A stretch of DNA of 64,000 nt from positions 1-64,000 of the forward strand of contig JADJSZ010000022.1 of the NCBI GenBank assembly GCA_016711405.1. The letters run 5' to 3'. Positions 25,940-35,498 of this stretch are shown piece by piece; the first letter of the stretch is position 1, and each line of letters starts with the position of its first letter. Both the position numbers and the translations under genes were made by a program. Under the pieces are notes generated by a model. The model searched no databases. It was given only the letters and a program-made list of their open reading frames with translations, and was not told where the DNA came from. This DNA comes from Candidatus Hadersleviella danica. Lineage in GTDB: Bacteria > Chloroflexota > Anaerolineae > Promineifilales > Promineifilaceae.

Positions 25940-27312
25940 TTACTCCAACGCATCCTTCTCTTCCTTGCGATTGCGGAAGAACATGCGAATATGCGTGCCC
26001 GTAAAGTCGAACTTCTCGCGCAATTGGTTCTCTAAAAAGCGCTGATAGCTGAAATGAACCGCGCTGGCATCGTTCACAAAAAAGACAAAGGTGGGGGGAG
26101 CCACACTGGCTTGGGTGACATAGAGGAACTTGAGCCGGTTGCCGCTTTTGGAGGGCGGCGGATGCAGGGTGAGGGCTTCCCGCAGAAAACGATTGAGTTC
26201 CCCTGTCGTAATCCGCCGCTGGCGAGCATCATACACCCGCTCGATTTCGGGGAAGATTTTGTTCAGCCGCTGGCCGTGTTGGTAGAGATGAACAGGACAG
26301 GCACATAGGGCAAAAAGTCTAACTCGCGGCGCAGGGTGTCCGTCCACTCTTGCATGGTGTAGTTGTCTTTTTCGATGGCATCCCACTTGTTAACCAAAAC
26401 GACCATCGCCGCACTCTCGTCTTTGAGCATCCCCGCGATGTGCTGGTCTTGGGCGGTAATGCCTTGGCTGGCATCTATCAGCAACAGGGCGACATCGGCG
26501 CGGCGCAGGGCGCGGAGGGCGCGAATGACACTGTATTTTTCGATGCCTTGGCCAATTTTGCCCCGCCGCCGAATCCCAGCGGTGTCTATGAGGGTAAAAT
26601 CACGGCCGTGCCACGCCAACTTCGTATCAATCGCATCCCGCGTTGTGCCCGCAATGGGGCTGACAATGACCCGCTCTTCGCCGATGAGCTTGTTGAACAG
26701 GGTGGATTTGCCCGTGTTGGGACGGCCGAGCAAAGCCACCTTAATGCTCGTGTCTTCTTCGTCCCACGTTTCGTCATAATCGGGCAAAACGGCCACGACC
26801 AAATCGAGCAAATCGCCCGTGCCTCGGCCGTGGAGCGCCGAAAGGGGAACCACCTCCCCAATGGCCAACTCGTAAAATTCTAGCGCGTCGTGCTGTTTAC
26901 CCACGACATCATCCAACTTGTTGGCGGCCACAAAGACGGGTTTGTTGGTTTGGCGCAGGATGTTGCCCACTTCGCGGTCGGCCGCTGTCAGCCCGGCACG
27001 GCCGTCTACCACCAGCACCACCACATCCGCATCCTGAATGGCCACTTGCGCTTGCATCCGAATCGAATCCAAAAAGCGGTCCGAATCTTCCGAAAGCGGT
27101 TCGGTGTGCCACCCTTCAATGACTTCAATGCCCCCCGTGTCTACCACCGTAAAGGTCACGCCATTCCAATCTGAATCGGCGTAAAGCCGGTCGCGGGTTG
27201 TACCCGCTATCTCCGAAACAACGGCCAGTGGTTGCCCCACGAGCCGATTGAATAAGGTTGATTTGCCAACATTGGGGCGGCCGACGAGGGCCACCAGCCC
27301 TTTTTTTCTCAT
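25940..27312 (-). CDS. der: ribosome biogenesis GTPase Der (EngA), one-base frameshift
   Basis: The first frame gives both GTPase domains: GRPNVGKST (11-19), DTGG and NKLD; then GRPNTGKST, DTAGIRRRGKI and NKWD. It stops soon after PYVPVLFIST. One frame over, from about 26278, the normal C-terminal KH-like domain follows (QRLNKIFPEIERVYDARQRR, ITTGELNRFLREALTLHPPP, KFLYVTQASVAPPTF and HFSYQRFLENQLREKF). A missing base in ACCAACACGG (about 26276-26282) explains the break; the joined product is about 457 residues. Der is essential for 50S subunit assembly, so a true knockout is improbable. Confidence 0.9.
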
Positions 27313-27401
27313 AAATACCTTGCCAGTAATAGGGGACTTGCGGTTAGAGCGTGAAGAGAGAGTTTTAGGAAACTCTAAACGCGAGGGGGAATAGGAACTT
27401 C

Positions 27402-28823
27402 TCAGTAGCGCGGGGCTAAAATGGGTTTCTGAACCATCCCCACGACGGGGATGGTTTGGGAAATGTGCCCCGCCATCTCATTTTTCCAAGAAGATAGGAG
27501 CGAAACAGACACAGCGGGAAGGCCGAGTACAAATCGCTCTGGGGGGCGATGCCTGTACGAAAACGACGAAACAGGGTTCACCGTTTCCGTCTCTGATTCA
27601 AGTTCAGGGGTAATAATCTCGGTAATTGTAACCCGCATTAGCTCAGGTTGATAGGAACGCACTTCCACATCATTGGCCAGCACTGTCACAATGGGGGCAA
27701 TGCTGTACGTTCCTGTCACCAAATTCACCAAATCAAGGGTGACAGTCACATCATCTTCGATAATGGAATCTAAAAGGGGTAAGGGGCCAAAGAGGGTAAC
27801 GGTGACTTGGCTGGGATCCACGGCCGCTTCCAGCCCCTCCCCCAACGCCCGAAACTCGGGCACGCGCCGAATAACCGTCGTGCTAAAAATAGGCTCGATC
27901 TCAAAAGTCACCACCACAGGTTGTACTTCTTCCAATTGTACCCCTTCGGGTAGGGCGAGGGCGACGGGCATAGAGAAAGACTCATCTAAGCCCGCAATGT
28001 CTACGGGTTCGGTGCGGATGCTTCGCACGGCCGCCAACACCGCTGGCGCACCCGAAACCAACTGGCTGTTTGGTTCCACCGTCACATTCAGCAATCGGTA
28101 GCCAATCGCCGGCGAACCAGACCAATCCACAATGACAGGTTTTTCGGCCACCCCCTCCACCTCGCGCACGGGAATTGTCACCAGCACTTCCTCGGTGCTA
28201 ATAGTTAGCCCGCTGACCCCCGCTACACGGCCGTCGCGGTTCTGGAACACGGGGCGGCGCACCTGCACCAAATCTTCACGCGGGCCATCTAAAAAGATGT
28301 TCACCTGTGCATCCACAATCTGGTTGACCCGTGTGGCTGGCCCCGAAATTAAAATCATGGGGGGATCGCTCACGGGTTCGCCAATGCTGTGCCCCCGCGC
28401 CACATCCCCCCGCACTTGCACCACCACTGGTATCTCGCGGTCTATGATGGCTTCCGCCACGGCTATCATCGTGCGCGGTTCTTGGAAGGCGATTTCAACC
28501 CGTGCGGCCGTGTACTCTATCTCAATCGGCACTTCCGATTCGCCAAAAGAGATGAGGCTCAGGTCTACATAGGCGGCAAAATCTTCCGAGGTGAGCGGCC
28601 GCAAAACCGAAGTCGGCCCCTCGATGGTAATGCGGACACTGTCTTCACTCAGCGCCACTTCTCCTTCAGCGGGCAACAAACCCCGTTGCTCCACCACCAG
28701 TTCCAGCGATTTGCTGACTGTGGGGTCATTCGCTTCCACGGCCGCTGTCCAAATAATCAGCGCCAGCACAAAAGCCAACAACAAAGTCGCAATTTCGGAG
28801 GCCAAAGTACGGAGGAAGCGCAT
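27402..28823 (-). CDS. YbbR-domain protein (CdaR-like)
   Basis: About 473 residues from the ATG at 28823 (MRFLRTLASEIATLLLAFVL); longer frames upstream enter repeat DNA. One N-terminal membrane helix (about 8-27), ending in W-TAAVEANDP as in YbbR proteins, is followed by four repeated beta-rich YbbR units, each ending in a V-x-V-x-I/L-x-GP pattern (RITIEGPTSVL, MILISGPATRV, VTVTLFGPLPLL). In Firmicutes, CdaR regulates the c-di-AMP cyclase CdaA encoded next to it; no cdaA is beside this copy. The last about 50 residues (after ITPELESE) are Ser/Pro-rich and unlike the family. Confidence 0.8.
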   Translation of the reverse strand: MRFLRTLASEIATLLLAFVLALIIWTAAVEANDPTVSKSLELVVEQRGLLPAEGEVALSEDSVRITIEGPTSVLRPLTSEDFAAYVDLSLISFGESEVPIEIEYTAARVEIAFQEPRTMIAVAEAIIDREIPVVVQVRGDVARGHSIGEPVSDPPMILISGPATRVNQIVDAQVNIFLDGPREDLVQVRRPVFQNRDGRVAGVSGLTISTEEVLVTIPVREVEGVAEKPVIVDWSGSPAIGYRLLNVTVEPNSQLVSGAPAVLAAVRSIRTEPVDIAGLDESFSMPVALALPEGVQLEEVQPVVVTFEIEPIFSTTVIRRVPEFRALGEGLEAAVDPSQVTVTLFGPLPLLDSIIEDDVTVTLDLVNLVTGTYSIAPIVTVLANDVEVRSYQPELMRVTITEIITPELESETETVNPVSSFSYRHRPPERFVLGLPAVSVSLLSSWKNEMAGHISQTIPVVGMVQKPILAPRY

Positions 28824-28830
28824 GAGAGAG

Positions 28831-28918
28831 AAAAGAGGAAGAGGAAGAGAGATAGAGAGAAGAGGGGTTATAGTCGGCATAACAACGACTTTCTCTATCT
28901 CTCTTCTCTCTTCTCTAT
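28831..28918. repeat. purine/pyrimidine inverted repeat GAGAGATAGAGA
   Basis: The left arm AAGAGGAAGAGGAAGAGAGA...TAGAGAGAAGAGG pairs with CTTTCTCTATCTCTCTTCTC on the right. It fills the gap between the DUF3048 gene and ybbR and abuts the ybbR start (CTCTCTC-ATG) with no Shine-Dalgarno. The same TATCTC family recurs at 38701-38843, 43515-43578, 48046-48135 and 50990-51018. Confidence 0.8.
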
Positions 28919-30144
28919 GGTGTAACCACCACAGGATTGTCATAGTAGATGGACATAATCTCCACCCACGTATTGCCAATTTGCAAGGGCAGGGAGTTGC
29001 CGGCCGCGTCGTAGAAGGTCAGCATGTCGTTGCGCCCTTCCCGCTTCCAGATGCCATCATAGCGCTGGCCATCGCGGAAAATAATGACTTGCCCTTGCCC
29101 CCACAGTTGCACCTGCACCGAGAGGAGTTGGCAAGTGCCATCGGCCGCGATTTGCTCACAAATCGTCGGGTCGTTTACATGGTTGGCAAAGGGGATGACG
29201 ATATTGCGGGCAAACACCTGCTCATTTGTCTCACCATCGTTGTGGGGCACACCCGCCGCCCAACGGTAATACAAATTCGTCTCGGGGTCATAGCGCCACT
29301 CCACCGTCTCCGACCGAAAATCAATGGAAATGGTGCTGGCGGCCGTGCCACCCGCTGGAGCCTCACTGCTGAAAGCCATATAACTGCCAAACTGCGGGGC
29401 GCGGTTCTGCTCGCCCAACGCATTTAGGAGCCGCTCGGGGTAGGCGTAGAGCGTGTGTTCATACGGCTTGCTCGTATCTCCCGTGCGGTAATAGCCCGGT
29501 GCCCCCGTGCTAATCACCCGGCTGGCAAAATCGGATTGGAAGAGCCGGTTGCCCACACCCGCGCTCGTCCCCGAATAGCTCAGGGCGGCATCATACATGG
29601 CGGGCAGTTCCACATCCACCAGCCGCGCACTGCGGATGGGGCCAACGGTTTCGGGGAATTCGCTGTAAAACAACGCCGTAAAGCGGGTCACAACGGCTTC
29701 GGTGATATGCTCAAAGACGATATCGGCCGCATTTAGCCCCGACTGCGGCCGAACATAGCTGGCGGGCGCATTGGAAATTTTGACCGCCAACGGCCGCCGT
29801 TGCAACACGGTTGGGTCAGCCACCACCTCGCCCGTTAGGGGGTTGCGGTTTTCGGCCGCAAACTGGGCGGCCGTCTGCAACACAACTTGCGACACCTCGG
29901 CCGTGGGGGCGGCCGTCGCCGTGGGAATGGCTGTGGCAATGGCGGGCGGGGGCATGGTCGGCGGCGGAGCCACGGGCGTAAAGGTGGCGGGCACGGCCGT
30001 GGCCTCGGGCTGGTTCTCGCTGACAGCGGCCGTGGCCGCCAGCGTTGGCGCGGCCGTCGTTGGGGCAGGCGCCACCTGCGTCGCCTCCCCCCCACACGCC
30101 ACCAACAAAAACAGGGCAATTATCAAAAAGGGTAATTTGTTCAT
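28915..30144 (-). CDS. DUF3048 (YerB-like) lipoprotein
   Basis: 409 residues. Signal peptide with lipobox LVAC (Cys 17). A long Pro/Ala/Thr linker (about 20-85) leads to the DUF3048 domain: NPLTGEVV, RRPLAVKISNAPASYVRPQS, IVFEHITEAVVTRFTALFYS, GPIRSARLVDVELPAMYDAA, then the C-terminal part with YRWAAGVPHND and GIWKREGRNDMLTFYDAAGN. Extracellular. Relatives (YerB) are linked to envelope or protein-secretion phenotypes, and the activity is unknown. Six to seven CGGCCG palindromes fall in the linker-coding part alone, where Thr-Ala-Val or Ala-Ala residues tolerate them. Confidence 0.85.
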   Translation of the reverse strand: MNKLPFLIIALFLLVACGGEATQVAPAPTTAAPTLAATAAVSENQPEATAVPATFTPVAPPPTMPPPAIATAIPTATAAPTAEVSQVVLQTAAQFAAENRNPLTGEVVADPTVLQRRPLAVKISNAPASYVRPQSGLNAADIVFEHITEAVVTRFTALFYSEFPETVGPIRSARLVDVELPAMYDAALSYSGTSAGVGNRLFQSDFASRVISTGAPGYYRTGDTSKPYEHTLYAYPERLLNALGEQNRAPQFGSYMAFSSEAPAGGTAASTISIDFRSETVEWRYDPETNLYYRWAAGVPHNDGETNEQVFARNIVIPFANHVNDPTICEQIAADGTCQLLSVQVQLWGQGQVIIFRDGQRYDGIWKREGRNDMLTFYDAAGNSLPLQIGNTWVEIMSIYYDNPVVVTP

Positions 30145-30223
30145 GGTTAGTGGTTAGTGGCGAGTGGCAAGTGGTTAGTGGCGAGCAAATTCACTAGCCA
30201 CTAACCACTCACCACTAACCACT
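30145..30223. repeat. GGTTAGT inverted repeat
   Basis: The left arm (TGGTTAGTGGTTAGTGGCGA...) and the right arm (CTAGCCACTAACCACTCACC..CTAACCACT) form a long hairpin between pgk and the DUF3048 gene, directly after the pgk stop. Confidence 0.8.
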
Positions 30224-31433
30224 ATTTCTCGTCTAATACAGCAATGCCGGGCAAAATTTTGCCTTCCAACAGTTCCAAACTCGCCCCGCCACCAGTGCTG
30301 ACATGGGTCATTTGTTCGGCCAAGCCCGCTTGGGCCACGGCCGCGGCCGAATCGCCACCGCCAATGATGACTTGCGTGCCTTTGGCGGCCATGGTGCCCA
30401 GCAAAATGGCCAGCCCATTTGTGCCAGCCGCAAAGCGCGACATCTCGAACACGCCCATCGGCCCATTCCAAATGACCAACTGCGCCCCTTCCAATTGACG
30501 GCCGAACTCGGCCAGTGTCTCCACGCCAATGTCCAAGGCCATGCGGTCGGCGGGGATTTTGCTGACCAGCACATTTTCGGCTTCGGCATCGGCCGCGAAT
30601 TTATCGGCCACCACCACATCCAGCGGCAAAATCAGCTTATCGCCCGATTGCGCCAACAGGCGGCGGGCTTCTTCCAACGCCTCTTCTTCGACAAGCGATT
30701 TGCCCACCTCATGCCCTTGCGCCTTCAGGAAAGTGTTGGCCATCCCACCGCCAATCAACACTTTGTCGGCCAAACGGAGCAGGTTATCAATGACCAAAAT
30801 CTTGTCGGAGATTTTGGCGCCGCCCATGATGGCCACATAGGGATGGGGGGGATTGTTGACCGCCCCGCCCAACGCTTCTATCTCTTTACCGAGCAAAAAG
30901 CCAGCCACGGCCGCGCCGCCCTTGGCCTGCACCGCCCGCGCCACCCCTTCCGTGCTGGAATGGGCGCGGTGGGCGGAGCCAAAAGCGTCGTTGACATATA
31001 CATCGGCCAAATCGGCCAACGCTTGCGAGAGGGCGGGGTCGTTTTTGGTCTCGCCGGGAGCAAAGCGGGTGTTTTCGAGGATGAGCACATCGCCGGGTTG
31101 CATGGCCGCCACGGCCGCCGTCACGCTCTCGCCCACCACCTCATCCAGCTTGGCCACGGGGCGGCCGAGCAGTTCGCTCAGGCGCACGGCGACGGGGTTC
31201 ATGGCGTATTGCACATCGGCGGCCGTTTTGGGGCGGCCGAGGTGGGAGCAGAGAATCAGCGCCGCGCCCCCCTCGAGCAAATAGTTCAACGTCGGCAACG
31301 CCGCCTGAATGCGGGTGTCGTCGGTCACAGTAATTGGTTGGCTGGGGTCTTTGCCGCTCAACGGCACATTAAAGTCCACCCGCACCAACACTTTCTTCCC
31401 TTGTACATCAATGTCTTGAATTGTTTTTTTCAT
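30222..31433 (-). CDS. pgk: phosphoglycerate kinase
   Basis: 403 residues, full length. Motifs: VLVRVDFNVPL at the substrate site, LCSHLGRPK, GGAKISDKILVIDNL, GGGMANTFLKAQG, and the nucleotide-binding C-terminal GGGDSAAAVAQAGLAEQMTH. It transfers phosphate between 1,3-bisphosphoglycerate and ADP in glycolysis or the reverse in gluconeogenesis. No gap or tpi gene is adjacent, so it is a single-gene unit between repeat hairpins. Confidence 0.97.
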   Translation of the reverse strand: MKKTIQDIDVQGKKVLVRVDFNVPLSGKDPSQPITVTDDTRIQAALPTLNYLLEGGAALILCSHLGRPKTAADVQYAMNPVAVRLSELLGRPVAKLDEVVGESVTAAVAAMQPGDVLILENTRFAPGETKNDPALSQALADLADVYVNDAFGSAHRAHSSTEGVARAVQAKGGAAVAGFLLGKEIEALGGAVNNPPHPYVAIMGGAKISDKILVIDNLLRLADKVLIGGGMANTFLKAQGHEVGKSLVEEEALEEARRLLAQSGDKLILPLDVVVADKFAADAEAENVLVSKIPADRMALDIGVETLAEFGRQLEGAQLVIWNGPMGVFEMSRFAAGTNGLAILLGTMAAKGTQVIIGGGDSAAAVAQAGLAEQMTHVSTGGGASLELLEGKILPGIAVLDEK

Positions 31434-31439
31434 GGTAGT

Positions 31440-31515
31440 CTCTCAGTCTGTCAGTCTGTCAGTCTAGTCAGCTAGTCAGCTAGTCAGCTTGTTAGTTGGT
31501 AGCTTGTTAGTTTTT
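31440..31515. repeat. GTCAGTCT and AGTCAGCT tandem octamers
   Basis: Upstream of pgk: CTGTCAGT x 3, then AGTCAGCT x 3, then TTGTTAG-type units. The reverse complements of these families flank starts and stops elsewhere (39898-39926, 45242-45279, 47393-47462, 56425-56492). Confidence 0.8.
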
Positions 31516-31582
31516 AGCACTTACTCTCTTACTCTCTTTCTCCCCCTGCCCCTCCCTCCTCCCTCTGCCTCCACTCGCACTC

Positions 31583-32440
31583 TCACCCCACCACCACCTG
31601 CTCCCCATGCACGGCCGTGTACCGCACATCTGGCTCTTCGCCCAGATTCAGGGCTTGTTTGATGGCGCGGATGCGGGGCAAAATGGCAGGTAGCCCCACG
31701 CCGTATAGTTTGCCCGCCGCCGCTTGGCTTTGCTGGCGCAACGCTTGCTGGCAGGCAATAAATTCCACGGCCGCCGCCCACGCCGCCTCGTTACTGGCCT
31801 GAATGGGGTCGGTTTCGATGGCGCGAAAATCGCGCCACAACCGCCGCGCCCCCAGCAGGGTCAGCAGGCCAAACGCCCGCTGTTGCATCCCCGTTAAAAA
31901 CGCTTTTTCGACAGGTTCGGCCAACCCTTCCTCGCGTAACATCAGTTGGATGCCGCCACTGTAAACGGCCACGGGCAAAATCCACGGCTCCACGCCATAG
32001 CCGCCCGTTTCGATGAGTTGGCTGGCTTGGAGCAACACGGCCGCCGCATACGTTTCGGTCAGGGGCATGTCCACCGCCCACGGGTTAATGCTGACCACTT
32101 GCCACTGGTTGTCGGGCGCAAAACGGCCGAGCTTAACCCCGACGAGGTCAGCGGCCGTGTAAGTGTCCTCATCACCGGGTTCTGGCCACAGGAATTCGAT
32201 GTGTAAATAACGCCCCTCGTCCGTCTCAATGGCGCGGGTCACGCTGAGGCTATCCCGCCCCAACACCGTTTTGAGCAAAATATCGAACAGCGGCAAGCCA
32301 AACAGATCATACTGCTCGGCCGCTTGTCCACCCGCCCCTAAACAAGCCACCACCTGCACCGCATCGGCCGCCAACGTGCCCTGTATCAGTTGTTCAACGA
32401 CGGGCCAAATTTCTGTCCAAACTGTTTCTTGTGCAATCAT
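31583..32440 (-). CDS. conserved-looking hypothetical protein
   Basis: 285 residues from the ATG at 32440 (MIAQETVWTEIWPVVEQLIQ); the 16 codons upstream are repeat-derived. Mixed alpha/beta composition with no membrane segment or signal peptide. Segments that look conserved are LFGLPLFDILLKTVLGRDSLSV, GVKLGRFAPDNQWQVVSINPW and a C-terminal helix ending AILPRIRAIKQALNLG. I do not recognise a family and see no catalytic signature. The coding frame is well supported by codon pattern and length. It follows the aminotransferase gene on the same strand, with a hairpin between. Confidence 0.65.
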   Translation of the reverse strand: MIAQETVWTEIWPVVEQLIQGTLAADAVQVVACLGAGGQAAEQYDLFGLPLFDILLKTVLGRDSLSVTRAIETDEGRYLHIEFLWPEPGDEDTYTAADLVGVKLGRFAPDNQWQVVSINPWAVDMPLTETYAAAVLLQASQLIETGGYGVEPWILPVAVYSGGIQLMLREEGLAEPVEKAFLTGMQQRAFGLLTLLGARRLWRDFRAIETDPIQASNEAAWAAAVEFIACQQALRQQSQAAAGKLYGVGLPAILPRIRAIKQALNLGEEPDVRYTAVHGEQVVVG

Positions 32441-32446
32441 AGTCGA

Positions 32447-32520
32447 GTGAAAAGTAAAAAGTAAAAGGTAAAAAGTGGCGTTGCTCACCAGCGCCCCACT
32501 TTTTACTTTTCACCTTTTAC
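32447..32520. repeat. AAAGTAA inverted repeat
   Basis: GTGAAAAGTAAAAAGTAAAA on the left and CACTTTTTACTTTTCACCTT on the right form a hairpin between two minus-strand genes. The same family is at 54418-54475 and at the end of hisC (45210-45235). Confidence 0.8.
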
Positions 32521-33659
32521 TTCAATACTTCCTTTAAAGCCGCCAGCAACAGCACCACATTCTCAGCGCGGCTGTTAAAGCCCATCAGGCCGATGCGCCA
32601 CACCTTGCCCGCCAATTCGCCGAGGCCGCCAGCAATTTCGATGTTGTACCGTTCGCGCAGGGCGACGACAACCGCTTTGCTATCCACGCCCTCGGGCACG
32701 CGCACAGTGGTCAGGCTGGGCAGGCGGTGTTCGGCCGCCACATGACAAGAAAGTCCCATGCTGGCCAATCCTTCCCAGAAAAGCTCGGCCGTGGCCCTGT
32801 GCCGCGCCCACCGCTCGGCCAACCCCTCTTCGGCCACCAAGCGCAACGCTTCGCGCAGGCCGTAGTTCATGTTGATGGGGGCGGTGTGGTGGTAGGTGCG
32901 CTCGTTGCCCCAGTAACGGCCGAGCATGGTCATATCCAAATACCAGTTGGGCACTTGGCTGGCGCGGTTCATAATTTTGTCCATCGCCCGCTCGTTAAAC
33001 GTGAGCGGGGCAATGCCCGGCGGGCAACTGAGGCATTTTTGGGAGCCGCTGTAGGCCATATCCACCCCCCACGCATCCAAAAAGAGGGGCACGCCGCCCA
33101 AACTGGTGACGCTATCCACCAACAACAGGGTTCCGTATTGGTGGCACAATTCGGCCACGCCCTCGAGGGGTTGGCACGCCCCAGTGGAGGTTTCGGCGTG
33201 GACGAGGGCGAGGATTTTCGGCCGATGTTCAGCCAGCCCCGCCCGAATTTCGTCGAGGGTGAAGACTTCCCCCCACGGCCGCATCATCGTCCGCACTTCG
33301 GCACCATACCGCTGGGCCATATCCACCAGCCGATGGCCAAAATAGCCATTTAGCCCAATCAGTACGACATCGCCTCGCTCCACACCATTGGCCAGCGTCG
33401 CTTCCATGGCCGCGCTCCCCGTGCCACTGACGGGGATGGTGAACTTGTTATCGGTCTGCCACGCATAACGCAACAGCACCTGATTGTCGTTCATAATCTG
33501 CAAAAACTCGGGGTCGAGATGGCCGACTTGGCGCATACTGAGCGCTTGCAAAACGCGGGGGTGGGCGTTGGATGGCCCCGGCCCAAGCAAAAGCCGGGGC
33601 GAGACATTGAGTTGCGGGGCAAACAGGCGGTTGGTTTGGTTAACAGAGGGGTGGTGCAT
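32517..33659 (-). CDS. class V aminotransferase, alanine-glyoxylate / serine-pyruvate type
   Basis: 380 residues. Fold type I PLP enzyme: SPRLLLGPGPSNAHPRVLQA at the start, SGTGSAAMEATLAN (phosphate-binding), VHAETSTGA, LLVDSVTSLGG with the Asp that holds the pyridine N, and the Schiff-base Lys in YSGSQKCLSCPPG. HHTAPINMNYGLREAL and RIGLMGFNSRAENV complete the AGAT/SGAT subfamily. Likely reaction: glyoxylate or hydroxypyruvate with alanine or serine; the exact donor pair is not readable. A role in photorespiration-like C2 or serine-cycle metabolism is possible but inferred. Confidence 0.9.
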   Translation of the reverse strand: MHHPSVNQTNRLFAPQLNVSPRLLLGPGPSNAHPRVLQALSMRQVGHLDPEFLQIMNDNQVLLRYAWQTDNKFTIPVSGTGSAAMEATLANGVERGDVVLIGLNGYFGHRLVDMAQRYGAEVRTMMRPWGEVFTLDEIRAGLAEHRPKILALVHAETSTGACQPLEGVAELCHQYGTLLLVDSVTSLGGVPLFLDAWGVDMAYSGSQKCLSCPPGIAPLTFNERAMDKIMNRASQVPNWYLDMTMLGRYWGNERTYHHTAPINMNYGLREALRLVAEEGLAERWARHRATAELFWEGLASMGLSCHVAAEHRLPSLTTVRVPEGVDSKAVVVALRERYNIEIAGGLGELAGKVWRIGLMGFNSRAENVVLLLAALKEVLK

Positions 33660-33800
33660 AGGGGAGTTATTTGTTATTCGTTAGTTGTTATTGGTTATTG
33701 GGTCGCACTCAGTAGCGAGTAACGAGTAACCAATAAAGAGTAGCCAGTAACCATTTGGTGAATCGGCCGTGAAAAGTGGTATATCCGCGCGGGTTAACTT

Positions 33801-33826
33801 GGTATAGTATGGGCTACCACTATACC
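33801..33826. promoter_or_regulatory. inverted repeat GGTATAGT-N10-ACTATACC
   Basis: An 8-bp perfect inverted repeat with a 10-base centre, 30 bases upstream of the cyclic-nucleotide-domain kinase. TATAGT within it resembles a -10 box, so it may be an operator overlapping a promoter. Confidence 0.45.
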
Positions 33827-33855
33827 AGATACACCGCTCCCTAAACAGGTTTTTT

Positions 33856-35037
33856 ATGTCGTACACAACTCCTGAACAACGATTAGAGATGTTTCGCCAA
33901 GCCTTTCCCAAACTGGAGGAAGGGGCGTTGCGAACATTGGCGGAGACGGCCGAAGAGCGTTTTTACACGGCCGGGCAGAACCTGTGCCAACAGGGGGAAC
34001 TGGGCACGGAGCTATATGTGTTGGTGGCGGGTGAGGTAGCCATTTATGTGCGCACAGATGAGCATAATGAGGTGTTGGTCAATACGGGTGTGCCTATCAG
34101 CTATTTTGGCGAGATGGCTTTGTTGGTGGAAAACACGCCCCGTTCGGCCACTATCCGCGCCCTCGCCGATTCTCATGTCCTAACCGTGGAGCGGGAAACA
34201 TTTCTGGCCGTGGCCGACCGCAATCCCGTTCTTCTGCGCCGCTTGGCCAGCCAACTAACCGACCATCTGCGCAACAACGATAGGGCGGTCATTAACGAAT
34301 TGCGCCAGAAAAACAACGCTGTTGAGGAAGCGTATCGAGATTTGGCCACCCAAGAGAAGATGCGGCGCGAATTTGTGACGACGCTCTCGCATGAGCTTCG
34401 CACCCCGCTCACTTCGATTCAGGGGTATTTGCAACTGATGCACAAGGGGGTCATCAGGGGTGATTCGTTGCCTGTGGCTTTGGATTCCATCACCCGCAAT
34501 GTGGAAAAGATGGTGGCCATGACCAACAACATGTTGGTCTTGTACGAGATGCAACTCAGTTCGCCCGAGTTTGGGGAGCTGGATTTGGTGGATGTGGTGG
34601 TGGAGGCTGTGCGCCGGGTGCAAAGCACGCCCGATTATGCCCAAGCGGAGATTTCGGCCGTGATTTCCCCCACACTCCCGCGCCTGCACGGGGACAAAAA
34701 CGGCCTTGTCCTTGCCCTACACGCCTTGCTGGAAAATGCGGCCAAGTTTAGCCCCGCCCACACCCCTGTGGAGCTACGTGCCCAAATGGGCGAGGATGGC
34801 GGGGTGTGGTTGGATGTGGTGGATAAGGGGGTGGGCATTCCGACGGCCGAGCAAGAGAAGATTTTCGAGCCATTTTATCGGCTGGAGCATGTCCAAAAAG
34901 GGGGTTCGACCTTATTCGCGGGGATTGGCATTGGCCTTTCGATTGCCAAGTTCATCGTGGAGCGACACGGCGGCCGTATCGTCCTCACCAGCACCCCCGG
35001 CAAGGGCAGTACCTTCTCCATTCGCCTACCGAAGTAG
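33856..35037 (+). CDS. histidine kinase with N-terminal cyclic nucleotide-binding domain
   Basis: 393 residues, soluble. Residues about 20-140 form a Crp-type cNMP-binding domain: YTAGQNLCQQGELGTELYVLV, ISYFGEMALLVENTPRSATI (phosphate-binding cassette) and the following helices. A coiled coil (about 150-170) leads to HisKA with TTLSHELRTPLTSIQGYLQL and HATPase with LHALLENAAKFSP, DKGVGIPTAEQEKIFEPF and GIGIGLSIAKF. The cassette RSA-T keeps the Arg that binds the phosphate in cAMP proteins. This domain order suggests a kinase controlled by a cyclic nucleotide or another Crp-type ligand. A receiver-only protein 800 bases downstream on the same strand could be its partner. Confidence 0.88.
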   Translation: MSYTTPEQRLEMFRQAFPKLEEGALRTLAETAEERFYTAGQNLCQQGELGTELYVLVAGEVAIYVRTDEHNEVLVNTGVPISYFGEMALLVENTPRSATIRALADSHVLTVERETFLAVADRNPVLLRRLASQLTDHLRNNDRAVINELRQKNNAVEEAYRDLATQEKMRREFVTTLSHELRTPLTSIQGYLQLMHKGVIRGDSLPVALDSITRNVEKMVAMTNNMLVLYEMQLSSPEFGELDLVDVVVEAVRRVQSTPDYAQAEISAVISPTLPRLHGDKNGLVLALHALLENAAKFSPAHTPVELRAQMGEDGGVWLDVVDKGVGIPTAEQEKIFEPFYRLEHVQKGGSTLFAGIGIGLSIAKFIVERHGGRIVLTSTPGKGSTFSIRLPK

Positions 35038-35056
35038 CCGTAAGCCAGACTTTCTA

Positions 35057-35085
35057 CTCAGCACTCAGCACTCAGCACTTTCTAC
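35057..35085. repeat. CAGCACT tandem heptamers
   Basis: ACTCAGCACTCAGCACTCAG and CACTTTCTACTC lie between two convergent genes. It is the reverse complement of the family at 13031-13089, and it overlaps the last codons of the next minus-strand gene. Confidence 0.7.
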
Positions 35086-35498
35086 TCTTCCTGCAACGCC
35101 ACAATGCGCTCAAAATCGCGCTGGCTAATGCGGGCGGCGAGGGGGGCGAGGAGGAGTCCGAGGAGAGCGCCGAGCCACGGCCGTTCGGGAACCATCAGCC
35201 AACCCAAGGAAGCCCCCACGAGAAGAGCCAAGCCCCACCACCATGCTGGGGTACGGCCGTGCCAACGGCCGCTGGCCGCCCCCGCCGCAAAGCCATAAGC
35301 GGCTCCCACGGCCGCGCCCGCCATCATGCCCAGCACCAGCCCCACCAACCCCGTGTAGAGCAGGATGGTCACATCGGCCGTGGCCCAACTGCTGGCCAAC
35401 ATCCGCCCCAAGCCACCCATAGCCCCCGCCAAACACCACCCTTTTATCCCACTCACCACCCCCATTGCCCCGCCGCGCAACCCTGTTATCATTTTCAT
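35082..35498 (-). CDS. glycine/alanine-rich membrane protein
   Basis: 138 residues starting MKMITGLRGGAMGVVSGIKG. It has four hydrophobic segments (about 8-35, 45-78, 88-100 and 107-122) with many Gly-x3-Gly and small-residue steps. The end is charged (ISQRDFERIVALQEE). No family is recognised. It converges with the kinase gene to its left. Confidence 0.55.
   Translation of the reverse strand: MKMITGLRGGAMGVVSGIKGWCLAGAMGGLGRMLASSWATADVTILLYTGLVGLVLGMMAGAAVGAAYGFAAGAASGRWHGRTPAWWWGLALLVGASLGWLMVPERPWLGALLGLLLAPLAARISQRDFERIVALQEE

Noticed and set aside
30303..31475. 390-residue open frame on the plus strand
   Set aside because: Antisense shadow of pgk, whose own frame has all family motifs.
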